In this document: positions 1 to 12,200 of the stretch, in pieces | Layout: every line of letters begins with the position of its first letter | Numbering within the stretch: the first letter of the stretch is position 1 | From: Liolophura sinensis | Taxonomy: Eukaryota; Mollusca; Polyplacophora; Chitonida; Chitonidae | DNA length: 64,000 bases | Assembly: GCF_032854445.1 (NCBI RefSeq) | Contig: NC_088295.1 | Location: 56,773,249 to 56,837,248, forward strand | Direction of reading: 5' to 3' | The notes under the pieces: generated by a model | Told to the model about the DNA's origin: nothing | The model's input: only the letters and a program-made list of their open reading frames with translations | Database searches by the model: none | Made by a program: the position numbers and the translations under genes

Positions 1-369
1 GTTAGTCATAGTGTTAGAAGTAAATCAATAACCTACTCCTAGTAGTCTCGGGGGACCAACTCCTGTATACTGGGGATGCTGTGTGTAGTATAACACACAG
101 TCTATAAATGTACAGTTATTTAATGAAATATATTATATATACATGTATAACAATGGACATGTATTCACAGTCAGCCACCCTGTTCAATGTTGGCACCGGC
201 ACTACACAACATTTAGCCATTTTAGTATTGGCACAAGCCAAAATTTAGCTATTTTAGTTGTAGTACTAGCACTTGCTAAAATCTGATTAGGTCAGTACTG
301 ACACCAGCTATAACTTAATTGGACATATATGCATGCTTGCATTATGTAAATGTATTTTCAATTAGACTT

Positions 370-704
370 AACTGTACAATCATACATGCTGACACTGAAG
401 TGGCTTTTATTTTTCAATCATTTTAACTGTGCAATCATCCATGCTGATGCAAAAATGGCTTTTATTTTCAAAACATTTTAACTGTGCAATCATCCATGCT
501 GATGTAAAAATGGCTTTTATTTTCGAAACATTTTAACTGTGCAATCATCCATGCTGATGCAAAAATAGCTTTTATTTTTCAATCATCTTAACTGTACAAT
601 CATCCATGCTGACGCTGAAGTGGCTTTTATTTTTCAATCATCTTAACTGTCCAATCACCCAAGCTGATGCTAAAGTGGCTTTTAATTTCCAAACATCTTA
701 ACTA
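370..704. repeat. 55-bp minisatellite, 6 copies
   Basis: Units begin near 370, 425, 480, 535, 590 and 645, each starting AACTGTNCAATCAYCCAWGC and containing TGGCTTTTATTTT. Copies differ at a few sites, and the period is constant at 55 bp. It is not coding. Confidence 0.9.
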
Positions 705-1226
705 GCTGTATGAATTCCTACATGTGTCTACCCTGTCTGTCATCACTGTTTATATTCAGATGTATATGTAGTCTTGTGTTAAGGTTATATTGTACCAAAT
801 GACTCTGGCTCAAAATGTCCATCATTAAAAGTAAAAGGAGACTTAGACACGCTCCCCAATGACCTTTGGATCCAGCCATAGAAATGATTACTGAACGCAT
901 CCTTGTCTGACCACCTGTGTCCTTGGTGCAGTCATTTCACCTACTTGACAATGACTGGATATGTCAGCCTAACCCCATCAACATGTTTTTAAAATCAAAC
1001 ATCTAGTAGATCTATATTAAGCTCCTACCTTTTTTCATGGGCATAACAAGTCTGTGCTTTTTGTGTTTTTAAATGTACTGTTATGGTGTTAATGGATATG
1101 TCTCTTTGTCTGTACACTCAGCACTATTAATCCATGTAAACACATTGGTCTTATTAAGCTAGTCTATATACCTGTATGAGTACCACATATGGGTGTACAC
1201 ATCAATCCTTCCAATTAAAGCACTGA

Positions 1227-1355
1227 ATCCAGGTTTCCCATGAGCTTTGCCTCCTTTCCTCCCACCATGATGTTGACTGCCGTCATATACAAGTATGTGA
1301 ATATTCTTGACTATAGTGTCAAACACCAATCAAAAAAATTTACAGATAAATAAAT
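1227..1355 (+). mobile_element. SINE family A (V-SINE/RUDI-like), 3' part
   Basis: Diverged 3' half of the commonest SINE of the window, with the CTCCCACCATGATG block, ATATTCTTGACTATAGTG and an ATAAATAA tail. It is flanked by AAGCACTGA at 1218-1226 and 1356-1364, a likely 9-bp TSD, so this is an insertion without the tRNA head. Confidence 0.75.
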
Positions 1356-1884
1356 AAGCACTGACAGTCAAAAGATCACACTCCATATGATTCATCAGAA
1401 ATGAATGAGCTGTGCAGAATATACAGAATGAGATATTCATGCAAAAGAGCACATACCTGTATATTTGCACAAACAAATAACCTATATATTTGTACAAACA
1501 AATATTTACATCAATTCAAGGAACTGCAGATGCTAATGGTGCTTAAATTGGACAGCCAGGATGGAAATCAATTTTTAAATTTTCTGCTCATCAATTATGG
1601 TACATTTACATGGCCATGAATATTCATCCAATCATCAATGCAAGCCTACCACATTGCCATCTCAATTGTACATGTACGTCATTTTTGCTGACTCAATTTC
1701 ATTCAAGAGGTAAAAACGCCCAAATTTGGTTCAGGATGAAATTTTGACAAAAACGTGTTGACTTTGTCATTAATTGCATTCACAGACAACAGGGTGTGCA
1801 ATACACAGCCTTCAGTCTACTACCTTTTAAAATGTTATGTGCCAAGCCAGAGAAACCAAATAGTATGCCGTTTTCCAAAAGTCT

Positions 1885-1962
1885 CAGTTATAATCCAAAA
1901 TGGGATTGAACTTGGATTCTCTTGATTGCAAGATGGAGGCTCTACCACTCAACACCACAGTA
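1885..1962 (-). other. tRNA-derived sequence (tRNA pseudogene or SINE head)
   Basis: On the minus strand an A-box-like TTGAGTGGTAGAGC is followed by a CATCTTGCAATCAAGAG anticodon-arm-like segment and a B-box-like AGTTCAATCCC at tRNA spacing. The acceptor ends do not pair well, so a functional tRNA is unlikely. Confidence 0.35.
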
Positions 1963-4082
1963 CAAATTTGGTATTATAGAGGATGGTTTTCTGTATGATA
2001 CCAAGCAAATATAAATAACCTGTAATTTTTAAGGACATGCAGTGTACACCTGTATCTGATTAAATAATGCAACAGAATGTAGCAGGCAAACAATAAGAGG
2101 TGTGGAGTAAACTGAACAGGAGGTGAACGACTGACCAAGAACAAAGAAGACGGCCTTCTGCAAAGAAAAGGCATGCTGGCTTTGTCAAACAGTTCTGAAG
2201 ATGCAATGTAAACACTGGTTTCTTGATGACCCAGCGAATATAAACAGTGTAAGACGCTGCAAGTACCCTACACACGCTTACACACTAACCCAACCTTGAG
2301 CCTAAAAACTTCAACGAGTACATGCACACAGCAGAATAAACAGGAAATTGAACCTGCCACTACACACTAATCCATCAAGCTTGGCATCAGTGAATGCAGA
2401 TTGTGCAACCCTAAAAAACGATTTCATGACTATACCTGACAAAAATTTGGTCACCTTCACGGTTTATCAGGACCTGATCCGGGGTATTTTTGAACCCCAC
2501 CAAAACTGTTTGGTTGTTAGAAGTCTGGGATCCCAAACAATAAAATTCTCATCCTTTTGCATTATTTGCATGTAAAATATTGGTGAAACTGACAGCTTTG
2601 CGAATCAAAAATGTGCACAAAATATTCAGCTATGTCAAGCGCCGTTAATACATGTATTTAGCATATGCTTATAACAGGATTTTCTAGGCTGCTATTCATT
2701 CTCACTAGCATGACATCAATAAGTCCCTGTCTGACAAATCTCTTGTAACCCAATGACCCAATGGCCCAAAGGCAGCTAATAACTTAAGCACTGATGAGGG
2801 GCCTATATGTAAAACGATAATCCATGAATGTGCTAACCTATAACCATATTATTACTAATATCATTCCGTCTACACTGATAAGTAGGAAAGGCCAGATTTT
2901 GCAAATCTGCTTCAGGGAGATTAATGTCTACCAGCTCAGCCATTTGGAAACAGTTGTCTTCTCTGTATCAGCAATCACACACAGGTCAAGACCTCAGCAT
3001 GTAAATCACTGATGTGTCCAGTTCTAACAGGGCACGACAGATCCCCACTGCTTTCCACTGTTTGTCTGTCAAAGCTCCAATAATACTACATGTAGTTCAC
3101 CTTTATTACAACCACTACAAGTTACATGTAGACTGACCACTATATGCATGTATACATATAGCTGCAGTGTGGTTACCAAATTTGTACTGACATTTCACTA
3201 GAAGAATGGGGAATAACTAAACAACTAGGCTTGAACATCCCTTGGGGAGAGGCTTTAATAGCCTTCAAAGACATGGGACCAGTTGTTCAAACAAGTATTA
3301 CTAAGAGTTAAGCATGAACAAATTCAGCAGCTTTGTTTATCTACTTACACAGACTAGAGAGGAGATGGATACATGTAATTTGAATCTTACTTTGCTTACA
3401 GGTATAGTATTTTTGTGGGGTCAGAACTTTGGGTACAAACATGAGTTCTGTCAATTTCTGAGTTCAGAAAACATAAAATTAGTCTACTCATCACATGTTT
3501 TACCATGTAATGCATGTTGACACACAGTTTCTGAGTCACAGCCCCAATACACCATTGCAGGTTTGGCTAAATTATTTGTTAATTATCATTTAGGGATTCC
3601 AGCATTTATCACCATTATGAATTCTACATTTCTTTAAATATTATTAATTGCAAAGTAAATACAGTCTGCAAGGAGTCATCTCCTACTTGATTTAGGTGAT
3701 GAAGTAGATCAACATGCCAATTTGGGGGGATTCCTCAAGTTCAGATTACTGATAATGAATCAGTTACAGGTAGCTTTCAGAAGTGGCAATGATATGTCAC
3801 ATGCTGTAATTTACAATATCATCTGCTGGAAGGTGTTAATTTACTGAGCACACCTGCTGTATAATCTTGATAAAACTGTCAAAATAGCTGCAGAGGTGCA
3901 AATAGGAAACGAAATGCAAACATTAGCATCCCACCTGTCCTTTGCAGTTGTCAGTGGAGATTTTCATCAAATTACACAGGATATCAAACACTAACATTCA
4001 TAATTCTTAATTTACTTCTTTGAATTTTGACATTGGCTAGTGTTTTACCTCGTATTTAAGTAAAAGAAAGCTAAAATGCGAA

Positions 4083-4459
4083 GAAGGATCATCATATAGG
4101 CAACTGACCACTGTGCATAAAAAACTTTTATTTACTTTTTCAGATTTTTTTAAGAGTGTTGAAAGGCATTCAAATATTTGAATACCAGGGTGGGCTTTAT
4201 GAGACAAACTGACAGTAACTCTGACGTCACATCACCTTTTTTTCCTCATGTTCACTACAGGGAAGGAAATCAGTGCCTTTGGAGTTGGAAAAACTTCCTG
4301 TGACGTCAGAGCTAATAGACTCTGATAATATGGTTCATAAAGCCAACGTTCGATTTCAAATGTTTGAACGCCTTTAACTCTTTTCATAAAAATCTAATTA
4401 AATAAATGAAAATATATTTATGCATGGTTTTAAGTGGTCTATTTAGTGATGCCTACTTC
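4083..4459. mobile_element. Fold-back (palindromic) element, family F1
   Basis: The two halves are inverted copies of each other: the left arm from 4083 reads GAAGGATCATCAT...CCACTGTGCATAAA, and the reverse complement of the right arm from 4459 reads GAAGTAGGCATCACT...CATGCATAAA. Each arm then continues into GAGTGTTGAAAGGCATTCAAA-like and GGCTTTATG sequence and reaches TGACGTCA near the centre. There is no coding content. A second copy lies at 12615-13095. It fits a non-autonomous DNA transposon with very long inverted repeats. Confidence 0.75.
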
Positions 4460-6099
4460 AATTTTTAGAGGCATTTTCCTTTAAACAAATGATTTTTAAG
4501 CAGATCCGCTTTAATAAGCGACATTAACAGAGCATATTTGCCATTGTGTTTACAATAAGTTAATGCAAATGGGGACACGATTTCCAATGCAGAATTTCAA
4601 TGAAACAGATATTAAATGTAGTAAGCATGCCACTGCTAGGTTAAAGCGCAGGCTGTTGAGTGAAAATTAGCACCCAGGCCCCGATAGCCAAGGATGTTAG
4701 CTGTGATCTTTCAGTGTGAAGTTAGGCATATATCGCAGTCGAGGAGTCTTTCAGGTTAAAATATTGATGTTTAAAAACAGCCTAGTGTGGGGAAACTCTG
4801 TGCAACAAAAATCCATGCAAAATGAACCAATGCATGCAATAACCAGGCAAAACTCCAATAAATTATGTTCACCAAGGCATTCTCTGGTCCTCTGCCAAAT
4901 TCGTACACATTCTGTAGCCTTTACAACCAGTAAATTAAAGATAATTCACACTTGTGACTTACGCTCACATGTTGTGTCAACATCGTGACGTAATAAACTG
5001 GGTTGTCGCTTCCCGCGCATGTGTGGTTGATCTTTCAGGACATCACTATGTTTTGATCAGCTGGCTGTCAGTTTTGACAGACAGAAAGCCATGCACCTGC
5101 ATCGGAATCGAACGAGGAGGTAGCTCTATGTAAGCATTATAGAGGAAGCAGGTCTGCATAGCTCTCTGGCTAATAGTGGCCAGTGGGCCCCGCATATCAG
5201 TATATATAAGCCACCCTTAGACCGAGGTCTCAGGCTAAGCCCCCTGTAATGTGAGATCTCACGACATTTCTGCTAAAAAAAAAGGCTGATGTCTGAATGC
5301 GAAAGTGACTTATATATACTGCCTTCTACTGGTCATCTACTACACATCCATCCAGCACACCTTATGAGACTGAGTTGACTTAATGTTACAAAGAACGATC
5401 CCTCACTCTTCTATATCATTAATAAACCTTGTGCACTCCATAAATCTGCAAAAGACTACAAAATGTCGTATACAGTAGGAGAGCGTGCCAGTCATTGACA
5501 ACAGAAGGTGTGCATCCAACATGTGATTATGTTGCACATGTATGTGTTCTGATTCTACAATATTACATGTATGCAGATAATACTGTACCTATTAGCTAAG
5601 ATGAAGGATATCTAGTCGGCACCAAATTCCATTCTGATCTTCTTAATGAGGATTTCAACGTGAGAACTACCTGGCTTATAATATAAGTGATAATCAAAAC
5701 AGAAAACAAATTTCATTTTTTGAACTGCTGGATTACCCTCCAAAAACCTAATTTCTGTATCTTGTTCCAGTTTAACAGATTATCAAATTCAGCCACAACA
5801 AGTACACCTGATGTATATGACAGGCTAACTAATGCCTTAATTATGGTACACCTGATACGATTGTCGCAACCCTTTGCAATCGAAAACAACCATTATGACA
5901 GGAAGTCGGTTCCCTCAGAAAACTGCCATATTGAAAATGTAGCTTACCTCCCATAGATACCCTCCGTTATTTTGCTTCGTTTTAGTGGCCGTCGCAATTT
6001 ACCACATTCCGCATTACGCGGCCTCTTCATATTACCAACACACTCAGCAACTCGTTTCGATCAAAAACTTGTCGAATAATGACAAAATACTGTTGACAG
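4460..6099. other. Intergenic sequence upstream of CCT8
   Basis: No coding exon recognised. It contains short perfect palindromes, for example GTGAGATCTCAC at 5251-5262, and on the minus strand a good splice donor (GGAG|GTAAGC) at about 5951/5950. That donor could belong to a noncoding first exon of a divergent transcript. Confidence 0.5.
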
Positions 6100-6270
6100 A
6101 TGCCTTCTGTTTTCAAGGAATATTGTTCATGTGTTGAGAGCCAGACATGCGCACTAATCAATGTCGGCGCTTCGATTGACGTATTGACGGGATCCCCCGA
6201 AACATTTCTCGCGTCCTTCCGTTACATTTCCGGTTACAGTGTCTTCTGGGAAAATTTTTCAATCGGCAAC
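6100..6270 (+). promoter_or_regulatory. CCT8 5' UTR / core promoter region (approximate)
   Basis: This is the sequence just before the CCT8 start. No TATA box is visible, as is usual for housekeeping chaperonin genes. The stretch 6160-6200 is richer in CpG than its surroundings. A frame open from the ATG at 6100 runs in phase into exon 1, but the family start at 6271, with A at -3 and G at +4, is preferred. The transcription start cannot be placed from sequence alone. Confidence 0.35.
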
Positions 6271-9200
6271 ATGGCGCTGCACGTTCCTACACCGCCTGGC
6301 TTCGCTCAAATGCTAAAACAGGGCGCAAGGGTGAGATTTATTGTCATTCGATTTTACATATTGCTACTCTGATAATCTAAGTAATGTATTCTGACTCCCG
6401 TATTCTTCTAATGCTGGCTGTGTTCCAGCAGTAACTCACTGTTTCTGAGCGCTGCTAATGTCAGTCGGCCATGTGGGTCTGAAACCACGTGATCACGCAT
6501 TTGTAATGGTCCCGGCATGAGTTACTAGAATCTTCCACAGCATAAATAACACACTCAGTAATGAGGATTCCACTTGGTTGAGACAACACAATGTTTTGAC
6601 ATATGATTAGCACACAAGATGGTGTCAGATGTTTTGAAGCACAACAGTCAATTTAAAGCTACAAGAATAGTTGTTCGGTTTGTTTTGATGGAAGAAATAC
6701 TATTTATTCATGTAGACCCTATCTTCAGGCCCTTGAATCAAATTAGTAGATCACCTGTTTATGACACCCCTATATATATCCTGTTCAGAACCTCCATGGC
6801 CGAGATGGCCAGCGTGGAGCAATGATCCAGAAGCCTCTCGCTGTGAGCTCAAGGCTAGCTCACGCTTTCCCTCTCCGGCCATTTGTGGGAAAGTCTTCCA
6901 GCAACCAGCAGATGATTGCAGATTTCCCACAGGCTCTGCTTCTACTGATACTATTCTGTAAGATGTACATTCTGGAAGGTAGAGACATCTCTTTTAGTAG
7001 CAGATGGCGTGAGGGAAAAAAATTGTCCCTCTGAGGTTATAGGAAAACACCATTGTTTGAATCGCTCTCAGCAATATTATATTTGTGGGTTTTTGTAATT
7101 TTCAGCTTTCGTGATAGTCTGAGTATTTTTATGGAGATTACGTGACGTCTCTTTGTACAATTAGGCCTTACTGGTCACTGTCGCAGAGGCTAACATAGGC
7201 ATTTTTCCCTATACATTAACACGATGAGGCCATTTTGTTTTCACCCACACTAAAGTTGCACATGATCGTTAACACTTTTGCCATTTATACATGTATGTCC
7301 ACATGCTATGATATATTTTACCCGCGAAAGACACATTTCGGCCTTTATGCTTGGGTAGTAGACCACTTCTCTTGCAGGTCACAACAGTGACTATTACCAT
7401 TTTCTTCATGCTACTTTCTTTTACTCTCTGTGATTTCTGCTGTTGATGCTTCACTGACATTTTCACAGGCAGTCCCTCCCAGCCCCGCCCCGCCCCGCCC
7501 CCACCCCCACCTCGCCCAAAGAAAGAAACAAGGCCATAGAATGTGTACAATGAGATGTGTTAAGTATAATGTAGAATACATATGAACAGTGAGTGGTAAG
7601 CAAGCTGTTGTTGATTAACATAGTTGCTCCCATTTAGTTGTCTTGTCTTAAGAAAAGACACATATTGGAGAGGACTCCATCTGTGATAGTGTTGATATAA
7701 GTACACTCAGGATTTGAATATTGCAGCCCATAATAGTAATTTAGTGTTTGCCAAGAGAAATTACGTAGTGTGGGTGACCCTAACTGTACCTGTTCTTGTA
7801 CAGGTATACATACATGAAGAGTTCACAGTAAATGAACCGTACATCTGTCAGCAACCTGAGCATGGGTGTGGGTTTCCCCCGGGCTCTGCCCAGTTTCCTC
7901 CCACCATAATGCCAGCTTCCGTCGTATATGTGAAATATTCTTGAGTACAGCATGAGACACCAGTTAAATAAATAAGCACAGTAAATGGAGATATTGTCCT
8001 GTAGGAGAGATTATTCACATGTTTACCATACATCCTGTGTGGTGCGGATGAGTGTGATATATTTTACATGTAGGTGTCACTTTGAAGCAAGATGCAATAT
8101 GAGGATGCTGGTCAAGTTTCTCATCTGAGTGTATTTATGTTGCAGCATTACTCCGGTTTAGAAGAAGCTGTGTACAAAAACATAGAAGCATGCAAAGAGC
8201 TCGCCAAAACAACCAGATCTGCGCTTGGCCCTCACGGTAAGATTAAATAAGAACATAAGAACAAAGAGAAAAGCAGTTGATGAGCCTTTTTTTTTCCTTT
8301 AGTGAAGGTTTGAACGAAAACATACCTCTCAGAACCTTACATTGGCTCGTACATGTGTTAAGTAGGCCATGGGTCAAGATGTTTGGGTCATTCAGTCGTT
8401 TTACAGAGCTCCAAATGAAAATGATGGCCTCCAATTGAGCCCGGGTCAATGTAGTCACAATATCTGCTCTTAAGTTCTAGTCAGAAAATTCAGACTAAGG
8501 TCGTCACACAGGTGACTTTGAATCATGTAGGTATTCATGATTTTTTCAAACCATATATAGTTGTCTTGGTGTACTTCATCCAAGTCCATGTACTTTGCAA
8601 GTACTCTGACTGGAATCTTAATACAATTCAAGTATTTAGCTCGTATTCGATGACCTGAATTTTTGTTAGGGTGAGCTTTAAATGTCTAACATTTTGATTG
8701 CTGCTTAAGAAGTGGCTGCAGTTGTGCACCTGGTCAAGTTGTACTATGCTTACCCATACACCCGGCAACCGGCCATGGCAGTATCAAGAGACAGTGACAG
8801 TGAAAAGAAAAAGTTAGCATTTAATGGTTAAATGTTGCTGATTGTAAAATCGAGAAATGAAGAAGGATGTTTGTATGTAACAGTACAAAGCCTTGAAACT
8901 ATTTTGCTGAAAGTTGCATCCCCTTCAGTTTTCAACCTCACATTTCTGCGAAAAAAACCTTTTTAGGGTAAGGCTAGATGCATTGTTTGATAAGAGTTTT
9001 ATTTTGCTTTCAGGGCAGAACAAAATGGTAATCAATCATCTGGAAAAACTGTTTGTTACAAACGATGCTGCAACAATTATCCGGGAACTTGAGGTAAATA
9101 AAAAATCTCTGATAAAGCAACACGGCATTTAAGCGCATGTATATAGGTAATCGAATAGCAGTTGCAAGACCCTTCTGTAAATAACATTCCCACCATAATT

Positions 9201-12200
9201 GTGACCACCATCGTTTTAATGGAATATTCTTCAGTACAGAGTAAAACACTACAATCCAATAAACAAATAACATTCAAGCTTAATAGGCATTCCAATGCTT
9301 GTTGAAAAATTGAAGGCCGCTTAGAGACTATGCCATTAAACAACGAAGAAAGAAGTAAATGAAGATTTTTGCGGTGCTGTTGATCAAGGGACGACAACAA
9401 ATCTCACCGGACCATCTGCAGATCGAGTGGACACCACAGGCTAGATGGTTATCATGGAAACTATCTTATTTCCTTGCAGGTTCAGCATCCAGCAGCCAAG
9501 ATGATTGTCATGGCTTCCCAGCAGCAGGAGCAGGAATGTGGAGATGGGACCAACTTTATTCTGGTGTTCGCTGGTGCACTTTTGGAGAATGCAGAAGAGC
9601 TCTTGAGAATGGTGAGATAACTGTGTATGGCAGTATAAATATGGCACTCTTATTGAAAATGATGTGAATATTTAAGCAAATGGTTGGTTCACAACATTAC
9701 TGTCTTGAATCTTTCTTTTCCAGTAAAAAGATTGTCTTACGTTATGTGTGTATCCATGATGTGAATTTTAAGACTTTCTTCTGATTTGTTTGTTACTATT
9801 TAGGGGCTGTCTGTGACGGAAGTAATTGAAGGTTACGAAATCGCATGCAAAAAGGCCGTTGAAATCCTACCAGGTATAGTGGTGTTTTAGCTGCACATCA
9901 TGTGCAAAGACCTTTTTGCTTTGTGGCATGTTCTAATAAACGGTGTCCTCCGTGACTCAGTTGGTTAGCGTGCTAGCGCATTTTGATAACCCATGAGCCT
10001 CTCGCCAATCCGTTCAAAGTGAGTTCAAGTCCAGCTCTTGCTGGCTTCCTCTCCAGCCATACGTGGGAAGGTCTGCCACAACCAGCAGATGGTCGTGGGT
10101 TTCCCCCAGGTTCTGGCTGGTTTCCTCCCACTACAATGCTGGCTGCCATTGTATGAGTGAAATGTTCTTGAGTACGGCGTAAAACACCAATCAGATAAAT
10201 AAATACGTATAAATGAACTGATGACCCATCAGATGACTTGAAGGATGTCATTTGTTCAACTCTACCTCTAGTCTGATGTATATACAGGGATGAATATTTT
10301 CAACTGTCAGCTGATTTAACCTGATAACAAGGAAAATCATAATTTTTAAGGTATCTAATCTTTGACCAAAATGGCCAAAACTAAACATTTTACTGATGAT
10401 GTTCAGCTGGTAGTAGAATTTCAGAAAAGATTCTCTTCCCAGTTTACATGGAAATTAACAAGAAATGGGAATGTTTTAGTATAAAATATCCTGAAAATTG
10501 CGTCTTTCTTGCAGTTGAATTTGGGATCAGTGTGTGCATGTAAATGTAAGGTTTCTTCCTGGACCTGCAAAGTTCTCTCAAGCTGTAAACCTGAACTGAG
10601 ACAGCCATTATTTATATATGAACCCCAGACGAGCAAAATAAATAGATGTGCAGTGCTGCAGATAATTTTTCGTCAGAAGGTGTATGGTACTTTCGACTTT
10701 TGACATTAGAAGACAAGAGTTTATTAGTTTGTGCTTTAATTATTGGCAGTATATAGTATAAATCTGAAGTGTTTGTTGGGAATTTAAATAGATATTTGGG
10801 AGCGATATTAGGATGATTTTGTGCAGTGTAGAAGCAGAACTTACAGCACAGGAACCCAAAAAAACATTTGTAACCCTTTGCTACATCCTCTTCATGGCAA
10901 ACACTCCAGAATGTCACAAAGACAAACATTGCAGTAGGCATTCTCCATGGCTGTGGGTGGTTGCACATGAGCTTTTGCTGTAACCTAGAGTGTTTGAAAA
11001 CAAGCACGTGGAGAATGTCGAGCATATGGTTGGCTGTGGAGATTTACTTCTGATTTTGACTCAAATCTTCAGGCGTATACAGTACGTTCTGTTTTAATTT
11101 TAGAAGAGTATCATCTAATTTTTTATGTTTATTTATGCCTGTACACCCCTTATCTGTAGCACTGGATGGATATATTTATTATTGATTAGTATAATTATGA
11201 CATTTAATAAAGAGTCTCGTGTGTTTGGTCCACAACAGGTAGTTTTTTTTAATGGGACTCCCTTCTGTTTTCAGATTTGGTGGTGGACAAGGTGACGAAT
11301 ATGACCGACAAGAATCAAATCCTGAAAGCTGTGAGGACGTCTGTCATGAGCAAGCAGTATGGTCATGAAGATTTCCTGGCACAATTAATCACAGAGGCCT
11401 GCAGTGAGTATTCTTCAGTGTTGGCAGTTACCACAATATGGCTGCAGTATTGCCGAAGATGCTTCAAGCCATAATGATTGGTTCCTTGTTGACTTCAATA
11501 TGGTGATTCAGTAGTTAATAGCATTTGCCTCAGAAACTGGGAACTTGACTCATACCTAGGAATTGAAAGGAAAATACAACCTTTGTTACAACCACACAAG
11601 CCTAAAAGAAAAAAGGGGAAACAAATCTTGTAAAACTTGCAACATCACAGGATGTTTTCATTTTGAGGCATCCATTTTTATCCTCAAATGTCATGTGAGG
11701 GAATGTTATGGTTTAGGATGAACTTGTAGAGATAGCACTCTTCAAGGAGAAGGAAACATAAAAATGATGCCAAAATCAGATGGAAAAGTGTGAAATTTAA
11801 TCTAAATTATGATAATATTTATGAATATATTAAAATTATAAATATGATTCATAATTCAGATTGAAAACATTTGTTAGCTGAAAAGACCGATTTTGGTGGA
11901 AATATGTTCATTAAACATGTATTTTATCCTTATTTCTGACATTGGTACCAAATATCCACCTTACAAAAATTATGTTCCAGTGACTTTTTCTCTTTAAAGG
12001 AAAATTGAAGTTCACATTTAAAACTAATTTCGCACTTTTTCATCTGAGCTTTATATAATTTTTATATTTTCCTCGCCTTTAAATTTACTCTAAACCAGAT
12101 TTTTACAATGGTCTACTCTTGTTTTAGTTTCGGTTTATCCCGAAAAGACCAATTTCAGTGTGGACAACATTAGAGTCATAAAGATAATGGTGAGTACTGA

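Larger units (their letters stand above)
705..4082. other. Intergenic sequence, no gene recognised
   Basis: AT-rich DNA with only short ORFs that have no splice context or family resemblance. It contains one SINE fragment (1227-1355) and a tRNA-like stretch (about 1885-1962). No coding exon could be supported on either strand. Confidence 0.6.

Noticed and set aside
6100-6270. N-terminal extension of CCT8 from the in-frame ATG at 6100
   Set aside because: The family begins at MALHVP, and the extension has no resemblance to any chaperonin sequence.
9944-10020. Functional tRNA gene
   Set aside because: The A and B boxes are those of a SINE head. The acceptor stem does not pair, and the sequence continues into the SINE body. 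The same applies to the heads at 27800, 54650 and 62010.
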